A DNA stretch of 64,000 bases from CAVZZV01 sp963779845 (GTDB lineage: Bacteria > Bacteroidota > Bacteroidia > Bacteroidales > GCA-2748055): positions 372,001-436,000 of the forward strand of contig CAVZZV010000006.1 of assembly GCA_963779845.1 (NCBI GenBank), given 5' to 3'. The position numbers and the translations under genes were made by a program. Position 1 is the stretch's first letter. Each line of letters begins with the position of its first letter. The notes beneath the pieces are model-generated. The model was given only the letters and a program-made list of their open reading frames with translations, ran no database searches and was not told where the DNA came from. Below, one piece after another: positions 16,804 through 27,408 of the stretch.

Positions 16804-19800
16804 CTAATATTCAACTAAGTTACCAAACATTGTCGGTCTGCTCATATAAGTAAATCTTTTTAATACTGGCGGACTCCCAGGTGATTGTCCCCCGGAAACC
16901 GTCGGGATCAGGTATTTCATCTCTATCCCATACTGACCATTGGTCAGGAGGAAATCACCGGCAGACATACGGAGCAGGTAATTCAAATCATTGAGGAGGG
17001 CCGGGTTGCTTCTCTGCAGAGCATTTTTATATACTGGCATGAATCCTATCCTGGAAGAGAGTATCCTGCTTACACTTGACTTAAACCGGTAAAAATCCAG
17101 TAATACATAATTGCTGGTCTCGTAAATAAGTCTAAAATTGGATGGATCGGAACCTGCAAGTGAACCAAAGGCAGTGACCTGAGTACGACCGATACCTGTA
17201 ATTGAGTTAGTATGCCCATTCAACATTGAGGTAATACCGGGGTTAGCATTTAGCACCCTTGAATAGGTACTTGCTATACCTCCACCGCCCCCTGTGCCAA
17301 CCAGTCTTTCCACCTCCGATTGTGAAAGGGCTGGTTGAACGAACCCTCTTCCGACACTTACAGAATTGACCGGAGGTATTCCTTTTTGATGCCTGTTAAG
17401 TGGTGTTACAGAGATGTTCAGAAGCGGTTGGGTGGCAAAAAAGGATTGCAGGCGCTCAGACAGTTTATAAATGTAGGGAAGAGGCTTGCTGGTATGGTAT
17501 TGGAAAGTAAAGGGTGCGGATAATCCAAGCATGGGTTTCATCACCTCCACCCCATTTTTATATAATCCATTGATTTCAAAGTCATCAAAATACTCCGGGA
17601 TGGTGGTACGAATATCAAATAATTCAGCGAAGAGTATATTCCGGTACTCAGCATTAAGGGTGGATGAAGCCATTTTTTCCCTCAAGGTATTGAATTTACT
17701 GGTCTTAAAATAGTAACTGTAAAGAAGAAATTCATTCGGACCGGTTATTAAGGCAGGCAATACCACCCCCGAACGCCGAACCGAAGTGCTACTCTCACCA
17801 AAAGTGAATCGAAGTGGGGTTAGGGAAACGGCCATTGGTTCATGACCGGAAACACCTACAGCCGATATATCACCTAGCTGTGCTCTTATTTGATCCTCGC
17901 GGTTCGGCACCTTTTTGCGTATAAGTTGCAGTGCATACATCTTCCCATTTTCAAGGTCAGGAAGGGTGAAGTCCACATACATCCCATGCGGTGCAATAGG
18001 AGTTTCGAAAGACTCTCCCTCGGGTATTGGTTTAAACCTGGCAAAATAAGTGAACTTGCTGTCGTCCTTTGCAGTGTAAAAAAGATAAGACTGCCCTGCC
18101 CTGTAAAAGCGCAATAATCCTTTTTTGCCCTGGGTTTCGCCTTGAAGGAAAAACTGTTGGTTTTCTACCGGGTAAGTAAATTTAACATTTTCAGGCACTA
18201 TTTTGTCCGGTCTTTCCTTCGTCAGAAAGGTAACTTCTTTTCTCTCCTGCCATCTTGTACTGCCTTGCATAACCGGCCTTACAGATCCATCCCTGAAATA
18301 CTCCGTAGCCTGCACTACAATTTCAATCTTATAGGGGCTGGTGGATTCAAGGGCCTCATCAAACAGAAAAGTCGCAATACTATTTCTCTCGCTCATTTCA
18401 AAATGACCGTCAACAGGAGTGTTTCTTCCATCATTTTTCATTAACCGGAAGGAAGAGATGAAAGGTTTAAACCTGCGGGTCAAAGTGGGTTCCTCATCTG
18501 TTCCGGCCGGGAATTCGAGAATTTTTTCAACTGGAAGATTAAATGAAACCCTTGGTTGTTCAAATACATTAGCCGGACTATCCTCCTGCTGAGGTCGAAT
18601 ATCGGCAATAAATTCGATTCCACTAAACGGATTTGCATTCAGGATTGTGCATTTTTGCCCAACTTCGACCTTAAAATTACACTGGCCTTCCACAAGTCCT
18701 CCCAATACACTGTAATGAAGTCCGGCCCTTCCTGTAAACCATTCCGGATTAGGCAACCCACCCTGCATCATAATGGCTGCTGCAAGGCTGATAATTGGGA
18801 ATCTTCCTTTAATAAACCAAAGATCGACTTTTACGCCTAATTCTCCCCATAAGCCTGCGTATATCTGTCCTGTAGCATACCAGTTATTAATACCAGGGGC
18901 AAGTCCTGTTTCAGCACAAATACGGTTATTGTCTTCGGTAACGTTAATATCAAACCCAAGCATAATCCGTAAACTTGCATAAAAAATGGCAAAGTCCATT
19001 TCATTACTCATGTCAAAGTAGGTTCCGAAAGCAAATCCACGACCGGATTCACTCTGAGCTTGATAGGCATCCCTGTTCATCGAGGATAATTGGGAAGCTA
19101 CCGCTCCTTCACTTCCTAGTTTACCACTTCCCCCGCCATACAGCAGATCCCTGATCTCATCAGGGGGAGGGGGCAATACAGTTGGGATATCGTAGCCGAC
19201 CATGAGGTAGGACAAAAGATCGGCATTCAGGGGACCGAGTCGCAACTTAAGGCCGGCACGATCATTAAGGGTACCCATGTAAAAATACCACTTATCCTTA
19301 TCAACATGAAAGCTGGCATTTACAAACCGGTTACCTGCGCCTGCCCCGGTAAGGATATCATAAACATTTGCATATACATTAAATTCTCCATGGAAATTGG
19401 CGTTCCCATCGGCAGGTACGTGATAGGCAATGCTGACATCGGCCCAGATCTTTGCAGAACCACGATCGCTAAGGGAAGCCATGATATAACCATTCGCTGA
19501 AATTCCAATATATGCTAAACCACCTGAGGATGTAAATTCTGCAGCAAGTGTGGCATCCATATTAAAGGTTTCAGTTGAAGGTTGGGTTCCCAGTACCGCG
19601 GTCAGTTTCATACCCAGGAAGGTATTAAAATCAGGAATATATCGTACCGAAGTTCTGGAACTCTCTCCCCCTGAACCACCCTCAAGGGTTGCTGCAGCTT
19701 CAGGAAGTGAAGCTGCATCGATCCTCATATGGTGATATGCGCCCCCTCCCAAACCATAAATCCCGAATCCCGAAAAGATTGGAATCCCACCCGGGAAGGT

Positions 19801-22800
19801 GACGAGTCCGTCTACGAACCAGTAGTTGTAATAATTTGCTGTATTATAGACAGCAGTGGGTGAATTTCTAATTGTGCCAAACTGGGCGGTCAGGCTGGCA
19901 CTTATATCCATTGGCAAAGTTACGCTAAGGGACCCACGGACACCCTTTCCGAATTCCGGATCGTGATTGTAAAAAGTTAGTTCACCTTGTAAGCGAATAC
20001 TGCTTATAGTCTGATCAATACTAATGGAATTCAGATCAATTCCATCAAAGCTGGCACTGAAACTTCCGCCCTCAAAATGGAGCCGCCCAAAAACACCGAA
20101 CCCAAATGTAGCATTAAAATCGCCCAGGACAAGGTCAAGGTCAAAGTCGATCCCGGGACGGTCAAGTTCGTTAAGATTCAGGCTTATATTATTAATGTTG
20201 ACCGGGAATCCAGCCACACTTTTTTGGGGACTTGCATGGGAGAAATAAACGCTGTCAATATCGAAATGGGGATCAGATGTCGAAAGCTTTAAACCTTCAA
20301 AAACAACACCCTGAAAATTGAGCCCCGGAACAGATGAACCTTCGGAACCTACATCTCCTGAAATACTGATATCCCCGCTAAGATTAGTTGAAACATAACT
20401 CGAGTCCCCAACCTGTAACTTGATTTCCGAATCGGGCCTTAACCGGAGCTTTACCGCCCACATGGGTATAGTTAGAGAATCCCGCGCAAATACACGGCAG
20501 AGATAATTAAGATGGTCCTCGTGATAAGTAAGTGCCATATGATAATCGAGGTTTTCCCCTTCTTCAAAAATTGGAATAGCCAATTTACCGGATATCCCTC
20601 CTTCCCTAAAAGTATTAGAAACAAAATCGATATTAATGGTATCCAATGAAATACCCCAGCCTTCAAAGGAACCCTGGGAAATCGGAAGGATATTCATCGC
20701 TCGCAATGAGGCAGTAATCCCCGTAGCATCAATGATTACATTATGTACCCCAAAGGAGATCCTTTCGGATGATGAATTATCTTCAAACTGGTTAGGGGTG
20801 CGAATATCTATGGCCTCCATATAAAAACCCTGCCAGGTATTCCTCATCCTGCTATCCCCTGCTGCAAGGGCTGAATCCCCATACGATTCAGGGAAGCTAA
20901 AGCCGGGAGGGTTTTCCAAATCTGAAAGGTCGATCCAGGCATTGGAAGCTACCCATCCCCAACCATCGACTCCGGCAATCTGGAAAGGATCGAAATTAAT
21001 GGAAGCCAGGAAATTACTTCCACGACAGGCTTTAAATGAGAAAGAACCTTTGACGAATCCTTCCCCCGGGGTTCCGTCTGCCTGATCCGGCACCAGCATC
21101 GACCTTGGAAAAGTTACCTCTCCCTGAATACGGGCACAAAGGAATCCATGGCAATCCCAACTTATATAGGATGAAGCGGAAGTATCGGCCGATTCCGCAC
21201 CTTTGAATGCGAATTGGGTATCTCCATCCTGTATAAGCTCCCAATCTCTGGCGAGGTATAAACGACCCTCATCTCCCAGCCCACCCGGATTGATACACAA
21301 ATCAGTTACCCCAAAGGCAATGAGTTTATTTTCGATCTGTGGGAAGTTCAGGTTCATGACGGCATTGATAGTTGCCCTTTCCGGGGTAAATTCCATCTCG
21401 GTAATGGCAATGGTATACCGGTTGCCTTCAATTTCCCGGTCAATACCAATGGGCATCCCTATTTCCCGCCCCCCGGTAAAGAAGCTGACAAGTCTTTCAC
21501 CGTCTTCGAGAAAATCATTAAGCAATTGAGATTCCTCCCCGGCCATGGTAATCACATCGCCCATGGTAGTTGAAATGTGTTCCGTAATAAAACTGCGGTC
21601 TTCTTTCGCTTTTACCTCCCCGGCAAAAATTTGCCGGGAGCTGTTAAACTGGATATTGGTAAACTCCGTCTGAATACTGACATTGTTTAAAAAGGGTACA
21701 TGAATTATTCCGATTCCTGTAAAACGGCTTCCACTTCCTGATGAAATAGTTGCTACCTGTAGGGTGAAATTCCCAATGGACAGTGTTTCACCTGCAGAGA
21801 GGCTCGATTGTGCCACCCGGTCCGTAATTTCAGGGGTTGTACAAACACTGATGCAGCCACCGGTAGTATCTGCTTCAGTGACAGGTTCGGAGGGACGGCC
21901 AGGTCCCGATGTCAGGATAAAAAGAAAAATATCACTTGTGGCATAAGAGCTTGTATCGCCCGGATTATCAGGAGAATTCATCCATCTTACTCTCCAGTAA
22001 TACTTCCCTGTATCCCTGTAGGCAAACATCTCCTGTTCTTCTTTGTACAATTCTGCCTTCACGGTTGATTCATCGCTGCTTAGATCAAAATTATAACCAA
22101 GACGTCCTGACATGGTACTTAAAATAGTATCAAAATTCCTGTGACGCGAAACTTCGATAACCCAACGTTCATCGACTATTCCATTAAAAAAGGTCGGGGA
22201 CATGGTATCTGCAGCCTGTACAATCTGAAAATCAGGCATTAATTTATCCGGTGCATCTGCCGTGATCCATTTGAATTTCACATCTCCGGCCGGGACAGTA
22301 TCTCCATCGTATGGTTCCAGCAATTTTGACGGTGCCATCCCCACTCCAAAGGTTGAAGAGACCGAGGGAGCAGTTACAGTCCTTGACCGGTATTCAAGTT
22401 CTACGGAGGTGTTCCAGGTATATAGTAATCCTTTTGTATAGGAAGGGGATGATTCAAATTGATTTTTATTGACCGCAATATATTGGGATTGTTCCTGCGT
22501 CAGTTCCGCAAAACCCGTAGTTCGTCGCTGGGTGGTTAATGGACCCGATGGCCAACTAAGATCCCGGTGATTATCATCCAGGCTTCCCCGTGAGGAAACA
22601 ATAGAGAGGTCTGAAATGAATCGGCGATAGGCATTATCGTAGGGTTCATACTTGATCATTAAAGGGAAATAGCTGAAGGGAAGAATATCCCCGGGGGCGG
22701 GGTACGCAGGGATAATTACAGGATTCATTGCAGATGGAGGGGCAGCACCATAACGAAAAGTACATACTTCACTAACTCCCTCATTGTTAAATTGAACAAT

Positions 22801-23622
22801 CCCATCGGGATCATAAGCAGTTACCCTGAAGGCATAGGTGTAGCCTTCTTCCAGAATCAGATCGGCATCAGGAAGGAGGTTATAGGAGGTGATCATGATA
22901 TCCTCTTCCTCAAAAAGAATGGGCGAAGACCGAAATGCATCAGTCGGGTTCCTGTCTGAAGGTTCAAGCTGAATGAGCTGAAAGCGATATTGAATATTTC
23001 CAAGTCCGCTGGCAGGAGGAATAATATTCCACATGATCGGGATCATTCCGGTACCCGGATCAATTTCACTTCCGCATTCAGGATTGGTAAATTCAGGAGG
23101 CTCGGTAAATGAAACATCAAACGATCCGCATCCCTCCATTTCTTCCGGGATGGGTGAAAGAAATTTAGTGGGAATGTTACAATCGGCCACCCGTAGACAA
23201 AGGGTGTAACGCCCTTCCGGTAAAGCCTGGTCTCCCCGGATAACATCTATCGTTGTTCCCCGGTATTCGAGATTATCGGGATCAAAGAGATCATCTAATT
23301 CAAATCCCTGGAGAGATCTTCCACCAGGAGGAATATCAAAACATTGAACCCCTTTTCCCTGTGCAGAAGAAATCGTCATCCCATTGTCTTCATTTTTAAG
23401 GCTGCCACTAAAAGCAACCTGGTAAGTCTGGCTGGAAGGATTGGAAATAGTAACGAAAATACTGCTTTCCGAAGAGGTAAAGTCGGATAACCTGATGGGA
23501 TATGGCGGGTAAATATTTACGGTAACTTTTAGGGGATAGTCCTGAGACATAAGCTTTACAGGCATCAATATTCCCAGAAAAATAATAACCAGCAGCTTCT
23601 GATGAATTAAATTAAATTTCAT
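16804..23622 (-). CDS. Giant exported beta-rich protein, TANFOR-like N-terminus
   Basis: A 2272-residue exported protein of unknown function. Start ATG 23622 gives a signal peptide (MKFNLIHQKLLVIIFLGILM, ending near LMSQ); an in-frame upstream extension of 26 codons lies inside the previous gene and is rejected. The first part (about 27-120, VNIYPPYPIRLSDFTSSES, NPSSQTYQVAFSGSL) resembles the TANFOR domain of Tannerella and other Bacteroidota; this is recognition by eye. Two or three fibronectin-like modules follow up to about 620, then a very long Gly- and aromatic-rich beta region (about 620-1680; e.g. LVLGDFNATFGFGVFGRLHF) of unknown fold, and a C-terminal part with further Ig-like modules. 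I see no protease, nuclease or glycosidase motif. It lies 10 bp after the beta-barrel gene. Confidence 0.75.
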   Translation of the reverse strand: MKFNLIHQKLLVIIFLGILMPVKLMSQDYPLKVTVNIYPPYPIRLSDFTSSESSIFVTISNPSSQTYQVAFSGSLKNEDNGMTISSAQGKGVQCFDIPPGGRSLQGFELDDLFDPDNLEYRGTTIDVIRGDQALPEGRYTLCLRVADCNIPTKFLSPIPEEMEGCGSFDVSFTEPPEFTNPECGSEIDPGTGMIPIMWNIIPPASGLGNIQYRFQLIQLEPSDRNPTDAFRSSPILFEEEDIMITSYNLLPDADLILEEGYTYAFRVTAYDPDGIVQFNNEGVSEVCTFRYGAAPPSAMNPVIIPAYPAPGDILPFSYFPLMIKYEPYDNAYRRFISDLSIVSSRGSLDDNHRDLSWPSGPLTTQRRTTGFAELTQEQSQYIAVNKNQFESSPSYTKGLLYTWNTSVELEYRSRTVTAPSVSSTFGVGMAPSKLLEPYDGDTVPAGDVKFKWITADAPDKLMPDFQIVQAADTMSPTFFNGIVDERWVIEVSRHRNFDTILSTMSGRLGYNFDLSSDESTVKAELYKEEQEMFAYRDTGKYYWRVRWMNSPDNPGDTSSYATSDIFLFILTSGPGRPSEPVTEADTTGGCISVCTTPEITDRVAQSSLSAGETLSIGNFTLQVATISSGSGSRFTGIGIIHVPFLNNVSIQTEFTNIQFNSSRQIFAGEVKAKEDRSFITEHISTTMGDVITMAGEESQLLNDFLEDGERLVSFFTGGREIGMPIGIDREIEGNRYTIAITEMEFTPERATINAVMNLNFPQIENKLIAFGVTDLCINPGGLGDEGRLYLARDWELIQDGDTQFAFKGAESADTSASSYISWDCHGFLCARIQGEVTFPRSMLVPDQADGTPGEGFVKGSFSFKACRGSNFLASINFDPFQIAGVDGWGWVASNAWIDLSDLENPPGFSFPESYGDSALAAGDSRMRNTWQGFYMEAIDIRTPNQFEDNSSSERISFGVHNVIIDATGITASLRAMNILPISQGSFEGWGISLDTINIDFVSNTFREGGISGKLAIPIFEEGENLDYHMALTYHEDHLNYLCRVFARDSLTIPMWAVKLRLRPDSEIKLQVGDSSYVSTNLSGDISISGDVGSEGSSVPGLNFQGVVFEGLKLSTSDPHFDIDSVYFSHASPQKSVAGFPVNINNISLNLNELDRPGIDFDLDLVLGDFNATFGFGVFGRLHFEGGSFSASFDGIDLNSISIDQTISSIRLQGELTFYNHDPEFGKGVRGSLSVTLPMDISASLTAQFGTIRNSPTAVYNTANYYNYWFVDGLVTFPGGIPIFSGFGIYGLGGGAYHHMRIDAASLPEAAATLEGGSGGESSRTSVRYIPDFNTFLGMKLTAVLGTQPSTETFNMDATLAAEFTSSGGLAYIGISANGYIMASLSDRGSAKIWADVSIAYHVPADGNANFHGEFNVYANVYDILTGAGAGNRFVNASFHVDKDKWYFYMGTLNDRAGLKLRLGPLNADLLSYLMVGYDIPTVLPPPPDEIRDLLYGGGSGKLGSEGAVASQLSSMNRDAYQAQSESGRGFAFGTYFDMSNEMDFAIFYASLRIMLGFDINVTEDNNRICAETGLAPGINNWYATGQIYAGLWGELGVKVDLWFIKGRFPIISLAAAIMMQGGLPNPEWFTGRAGLHYSVLGGLVEGQCNFKVEVGQKCTILNANPFSGIEFIADIRPQQEDSPANVFEQPRVSFNLPVEKILEFPAGTDEEPTLTRRFKPFISSFRLMKNDGRNTPVDGHFEMSERNSIATFLFDEALESTSPYKIEIVVQATEYFRDGSVRPVMQGSTRWQERKEVTFLTKERPDKIVPENVKFTYPVENQQFFLQGETQGKKGLLRFYRAGQSYLFYTAKDDSKFTYFARFKPIPEGESFETPIAPHGMYVDFTLPDLENGKMYALQLIRKKVPNREDQIRAQLGDISAVGVSGHEPMAVSLTPLRFTFGESSTSVRRSGVVLPALITGPNEFLLYSYYFKTSKFNTLREKMASSTLNAEYRNILFAELFDIRTTIPEYFDDFEINGLYKNGVEVMKPMLGLSAPFTFQYHTSKPLPYIYKLSERLQSFFATQPLLNISVTPLNRHQKGIPPVNSVSVGRGFVQPALSQSEVERLVGTGGGGGIASTYSRVLNANPGITSMLNGHTNSITGIGRTQVTAFGSLAGSDPSNFRLIYETSNYVLLDFYRFKSSVSRILSSRIGFMPVYKNALQRSNPALLNDLNYLLRMSAGDFLLTNGQYGIEMKYLIPTVSGGQSPGSPPVLKRFTYMSRPTMFGNLVEY

Positions 23623-23632
23623 TTCAATTGAG

Positions 23633-25315
23633 TTAGAAGTTAAAGCTGTATAAAAAATTACCAATGAAATCTGTGGCATCCTGTCGGTCAGAAATGGCAA
23701 AGGAACGACTCACATAATTCAGGGTGAGTGAAAAATTATGATGTTTAGCCGGTTTAAAGCCTGCAGTAGCACCAATCATCCAGGTAGTGTTTAGATTTTC
23801 TTTATCCAGATTAGTCCTGAAATAACGTGAGTTAAAACCCAGGTTAAATTTATCATCCATTAGGGCTTTCCTTAATCCCCCGGCAAAGCCCCATCTAAAA
23901 GTTTCATTATGAGGATTTTTGAAATCACTGGCATTCCAGGAAAGAGACCATGAAAATTTACTTTCCGTATCGGAAAAACGATAGGAAACAGAGGGATTAA
24001 AAGAATTCACTGAATTCGTAATTGAATCAGAGGAATTGTCGGATAAATCCATATATGCGGTTGAGAAAGAAAGATTCTGACGGCGTGTTTTTGTGCCGAA
24101 ATTGAAAAATATATTTCCACTGATGTTATTTGAAAATTGTTCAAGCATAAGTGTATCCCTGACCAGGGTATAATTTCTACTCTGATTCATGTTGTAATTG
24201 CTGTAATTGAGATTCAATCCCCACTTGGAGCTGGGCATGAATGAAATCATCAGGGAATTGGCTTGTTGGAACGTATTATTTGACTTCGTGTTTAAAAGGT
24301 TGTTCCTTTTGTATCCTATGCTACCACTTAACCTTAACCGGCTTTTCATTAAGGTGAAAGAGGGGGCTAAAGTAATGTTCTCGATATCATTATTCAAATA
24401 ATAGGCCCCCATGGACTGGTAACCTGGTTCCACTCTCCGGTAATTCAATTTTAATGAAAACTTTTTTAGTCGAAATCCAAGACTTGCCTTTCCGGCTGTC
24501 AGAAACTCAGTAGAAGTTTTCGGTGTCATAAACAAGGTAAATGCAGAGGGTATATTGTAATCATCGATCTTAAGGTCTGCTGAACGAACATCATTCGTAT
24601 AGGAACTAAAGCCAAAGTCGACATCCAGCGTAATAATTTTGGCTATAACCTGCTTAGTCTTCAGACCTATTACAAGATTTTCTGCCGGTACAATCCCAGC
24701 CTCTTCGGCATTCAGAATAGATGAACTGTCATCATGAATGGAAAGAAGGATTAAATCGACATAATTATTGGAGGTGCCCAGGCCAAATTTAGCTGCAAAC
24801 CCTTTACGATTAAAGGCGGGGATGGAATAATCCTGAGTAAGGGTATCTGTTATGGGTTCGATGGCTTTGGAAAATCTTCCGTAGACAAAACCCAGACGAA
24901 AGATGGAAGGCTGGGCCTCAATACCTCCGCCAAGAAACATATGGTCGGACAAGCTATAATCAGAAAAATAGACGTTTCTGTAACCTGCATGAAATGTGAT
25001 CTTTTTGTAATAGGGACTTACCCCGAAATAATTGAATGGCTGACGGAAATCACTTTGTTTCTGACTAAAAGAAAAACTAAACGGGAGGGTGATCCCATAG
25101 AGCGATACCGTAGGGTTTCCACTTATAGTCCAGAAAAACGGGTCTCTTCTTGAAAGGGTATCTGAAGAATGAAAGGTATTAAGTCTCAGGGAAAGTGAAC
25201 CGGAAACATCCAATGGCTTTTGCTTACCGATACTGGAAAGATCCTGACTAAAGGAATCTTCCACCGCAAAGAGGGTAAGACAGAAAATTGAAGAAAATAT
25301 CAGGAGTTTTTTCAT
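23633..25315 (-). CDS. Outer-membrane beta-barrel protein
   Basis: A 560-residue protein with a signal peptide (MKKLLIFSSIFCLTLFAV, cleavage near SFSQ) and a body of alternating amphipathic beta strands with many aromatic residues, such as GLTLPF-like and KFSLKLNYRRVEPGYQS segments, ending in FLYSFNF with the terminal phenylalanine typical of outer-membrane barrels. No TonB box or plug domain is seen, so it is not a TonB-dependent receptor. It lies 11 bp after the PKD/NHL lipoprotein gene and 10 bp before the giant gene, so the three are almost certainly co-transcribed. It might be the outer-membrane anchor or export pore for the giant protein (inference). It was not assigned to a named family. 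Confidence 0.78.
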   Translation of the reverse strand: MKKLLIFSSIFCLTLFAVEDSFSQDLSSIGKQKPLDVSGSLSLRLNTFHSSDTLSRRDPFFWTISGNPTVSLYGITLPFSFSFSQKQSDFRQPFNYFGVSPYYKKITFHAGYRNVYFSDYSLSDHMFLGGGIEAQPSIFRLGFVYGRFSKAIEPITDTLTQDYSIPAFNRKGFAAKFGLGTSNNYVDLILLSIHDDSSSILNAEEAGIVPAENLVIGLKTKQVIAKIITLDVDFGFSSYTNDVRSADLKIDDYNIPSAFTLFMTPKTSTEFLTAGKASLGFRLKKFSLKLNYRRVEPGYQSMGAYYLNNDIENITLAPSFTLMKSRLRLSGSIGYKRNNLLNTKSNNTFQQANSLMISFMPSSKWGLNLNYSNYNMNQSRNYTLVRDTLMLEQFSNNISGNIFFNFGTKTRRQNLSFSTAYMDLSDNSSDSITNSVNSFNPSVSYRFSDTESKFSWSLSWNASDFKNPHNETFRWGFAGGLRKALMDDKFNLGFNSRYFRTNLDKENLNTTWMIGATAGFKPAKHHNFSLTLNYVSRSFAISDRQDATDFIGNFLYSFNF

Positions 25316-25326
25316 AATATATGAAA

Positions 25327-27141
25327 TTATTCCATGATTATCTTTTTAATTTTATTGTTTCCGTAGTCGGTAATATAAATAACGTGCTCCCTGATATCAA
25401 ACAACACATCGGAGGGAACACTAAAAGCTGCATCTGGAGCAATTCCCACCTCATCGCCGAGGACCCCTTTACCTGCATAGGTTGAAACCTCATTCCCGCT
25501 GATGAGCCTGATCCGACTATTTTTCACATCTGCTATGTAGATCAGTCCATTATCGTCTACTGTTACTCCATAGGGGAGGTTAAATTTCGCAGTCGCTGCC
25601 GATCCATCACTAAACCCAGGGCTTCCGGTACCAGCAATGGTAGTAACTACTGATTTAGAATCGATCTTCCGTATCCGGTTATTACCGGCATCAGCTATCA
25701 ACAGATTATTTTGCTGATCGAGAGTAATGCCGATGGGGTTGTTAAATTGCGCTGCTTTGCCCGTACCGTCTGAATAACCTTCTATTCCACTCCCTGCAAT
25801 GGTTGTGACCTGGGCAGCAGCAGTGATTTTTCTTATAAGATCATTTCCAATTTCGGTAACATATAAATTCCCTGATGGGTCTATTGCCAATCCGGCAGGA
25901 TTATTAAATTGTGCAGTATTACCCGGTCCATCAAGGTAACCTGCCTGGGGAAATCCGGCAAAAGTAGAAACCACACCGGAAGGATTGATTTTCCGGATAC
26001 AATGGTTTCCATAATCGGCCACAAATACATTCCCACCGGCATCAACCGCAATTCCTGATGGAAAGCTGAACTGGGCAACATCAGCTTTTCCGTCTGCATA
26101 TCCCTGTTTACCGCTTCCGGAAAAAATGGTCACTGTGCCTTCCGGATCTATCTTGTAGATAATATGAGTTGCATAGCCGGTAACAAAGAGATTCCCGGTC
26201 TCATCCATTGCCATCATGAAAGGGGATGATAATATACTCCATTGGGAAACCATTGGATAGTAGGTAAATACAGGTCCCATAATTGTTTTCCCAGCAGTGG
26301 TAAGAGAAATTTTTCCTGTGCCAGCAGCTACCGGAGCAGTGACCTTCAGTTGGGTGTAGGAGGCATCGAGAATATTGGCTGCTTTATTATTAAAGGAAAC
26401 GGAATTTCCAGCGATTGTATTATCGAAATTTTTACCCGAAATAATTACCTCAGTCCCGGAGGACCCGCTATTAGGACTAATCCCAGAGATAAGCGGTGGA
26501 TTGGTTAAAATTAATACTGTATCTCTGGAATTTAATTCACCATCGTCTACAGAGATGATTATGGTATAGGTGCCCGCTTTATCGATAGTTATTGTCGGGG
26601 AGACTGTTTTATTCAGATTTAGTGTCGCTTTGGACGAGGGGGGTTGGTTGAGTATTGACCACAAATAACTTAAAGCGGATCCATCAGGGTCAAGAGAACC
26701 GGAACCATCGAGAGTTATTTTACTACCTAAATCAGCATATATATCAGATCCGGCATGAGCTACCGGAGGCGCATTTCCTGTCGATGCACTAATTAAGGTT
26801 GTATCTGAATCATTGTCAATGCCGTCTGAAACTAACAGTCTTACCATATATATCCCTGCCCGGTCAGGGATAAATTCTGCTTTCTTTTGATCATACCCTG
26901 TTATATTCGTTTTACTTAATTCGGGTTTTGAAATGAATTGCCAGGAAAAAAAAAGGGAATCTTTATTTATATCGGTAGATGAACTCCCGTCAAGAAGGAC
27001 TGATGATCCAATTTTTACAGATTCTAAGGCTTGGGCTACAGCTACAGGGGGAGAGTTAGGGGACGCATCATCTGCCTTGCGGCAGGATGCCATCCAAATA
27101 AAAAACACAAGAAACCACGATAGTTGGACGTTCTGTGTCAT
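25327..27141 (-). CDS. Lipoprotein with PKD-like, IPT/TIG and NHL-repeat domains
   Basis: A 604-residue surface lipoprotein. The signal ends FIWMASC with Cys20 as the lipidated residue. Two PKD/Ig-like modules follow (about 32-118 and 122-210; PPVAVAQALESVKIGSSVLL and PPVAHAGSDIYADLGSKITL), then an IPT/TIG domain (about 214-295; LISGISPNSGSSGTEVIISG). The rest is a six-bladed NHL beta-propeller with repeats of the form NLYVTEIGNDLIRKI, GLAIDPSGNLYVT and AGSGIEGYSDGTGKAAQFNN. NHL propellers bind proteins, RNA or carbohydrate; here, outside the cell, protein or glycan binding is likelier. It is the first gene of the four-gene operon; its promoter should lie in 27142-27408. Confidence 0.85.
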   Translation of the reverse strand: MTQNVQLSWFLVFFIWMASCRKADDASPNSPPVAVAQALESVKIGSSVLLDGSSSTDINKDSLFFSWQFISKPELSKTNITGYDQKKAEFIPDRAGIYMVRLLVSDGIDNDSDTTLISASTGNAPPVAHAGSDIYADLGSKITLDGSGSLDPDGSALSYLWSILNQPPSSKATLNLNKTVSPTITIDKAGTYTIIISVDDGELNSRDTVLILTNPPLISGISPNSGSSGTEVIISGKNFDNTIAGNSVSFNNKAANILDASYTQLKVTAPVAAGTGKISLTTAGKTIMGPVFTYYPMVSQWSILSSPFMMAMDETGNLFVTGYATHIIYKIDPEGTVTIFSGSGKQGYADGKADVAQFSFPSGIAVDAGGNVFVADYGNHCIRKINPSGVVSTFAGFPQAGYLDGPGNTAQFNNPAGLAIDPSGNLYVTEIGNDLIRKITAAAQVTTIAGSGIEGYSDGTGKAAQFNNPIGITLDQQNNLLIADAGNNRIRKIDSKSVVTTIAGTGSPGFSDGSAATAKFNLPYGVTVDDNGLIYIADVKNSRIRLISGNEVSTYAGKGVLGDEVGIAPDAAFSVPSDVLFDIREHVIYITDYGNNKIKKIIME

Positions 27142-27408
27142 ACAAGTTAGGGTTAGCTTTATATTCAGACGTTTTCATCTGAATTAATCGACTAACAAAT
27201 AATGTTTCAAAAATGTTCAATGCTTTCTTTAAATTCCTGTTTATCCGGTTCCGGAAAAAAGTTTGCAGTGGGGTATATTTTCCTGCGCCTGGAATACTCT
27301 TGCGTTAGCTTAAATTGTTCCTAAAAAATAAAAAGATAAGACGTCCGGATCAATAAGGAATGTTCAATCCGGTCCTACAAAAACCTTAGGAAGAAAGTAA
27401 AAACTTTG

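Noticed and set aside
14667..27141. Contractile injection system or type VI secretion cluster
   Set aside because: No sheath, tube, baseplate or ATPase gene is present; only exported beta-rich proteins.
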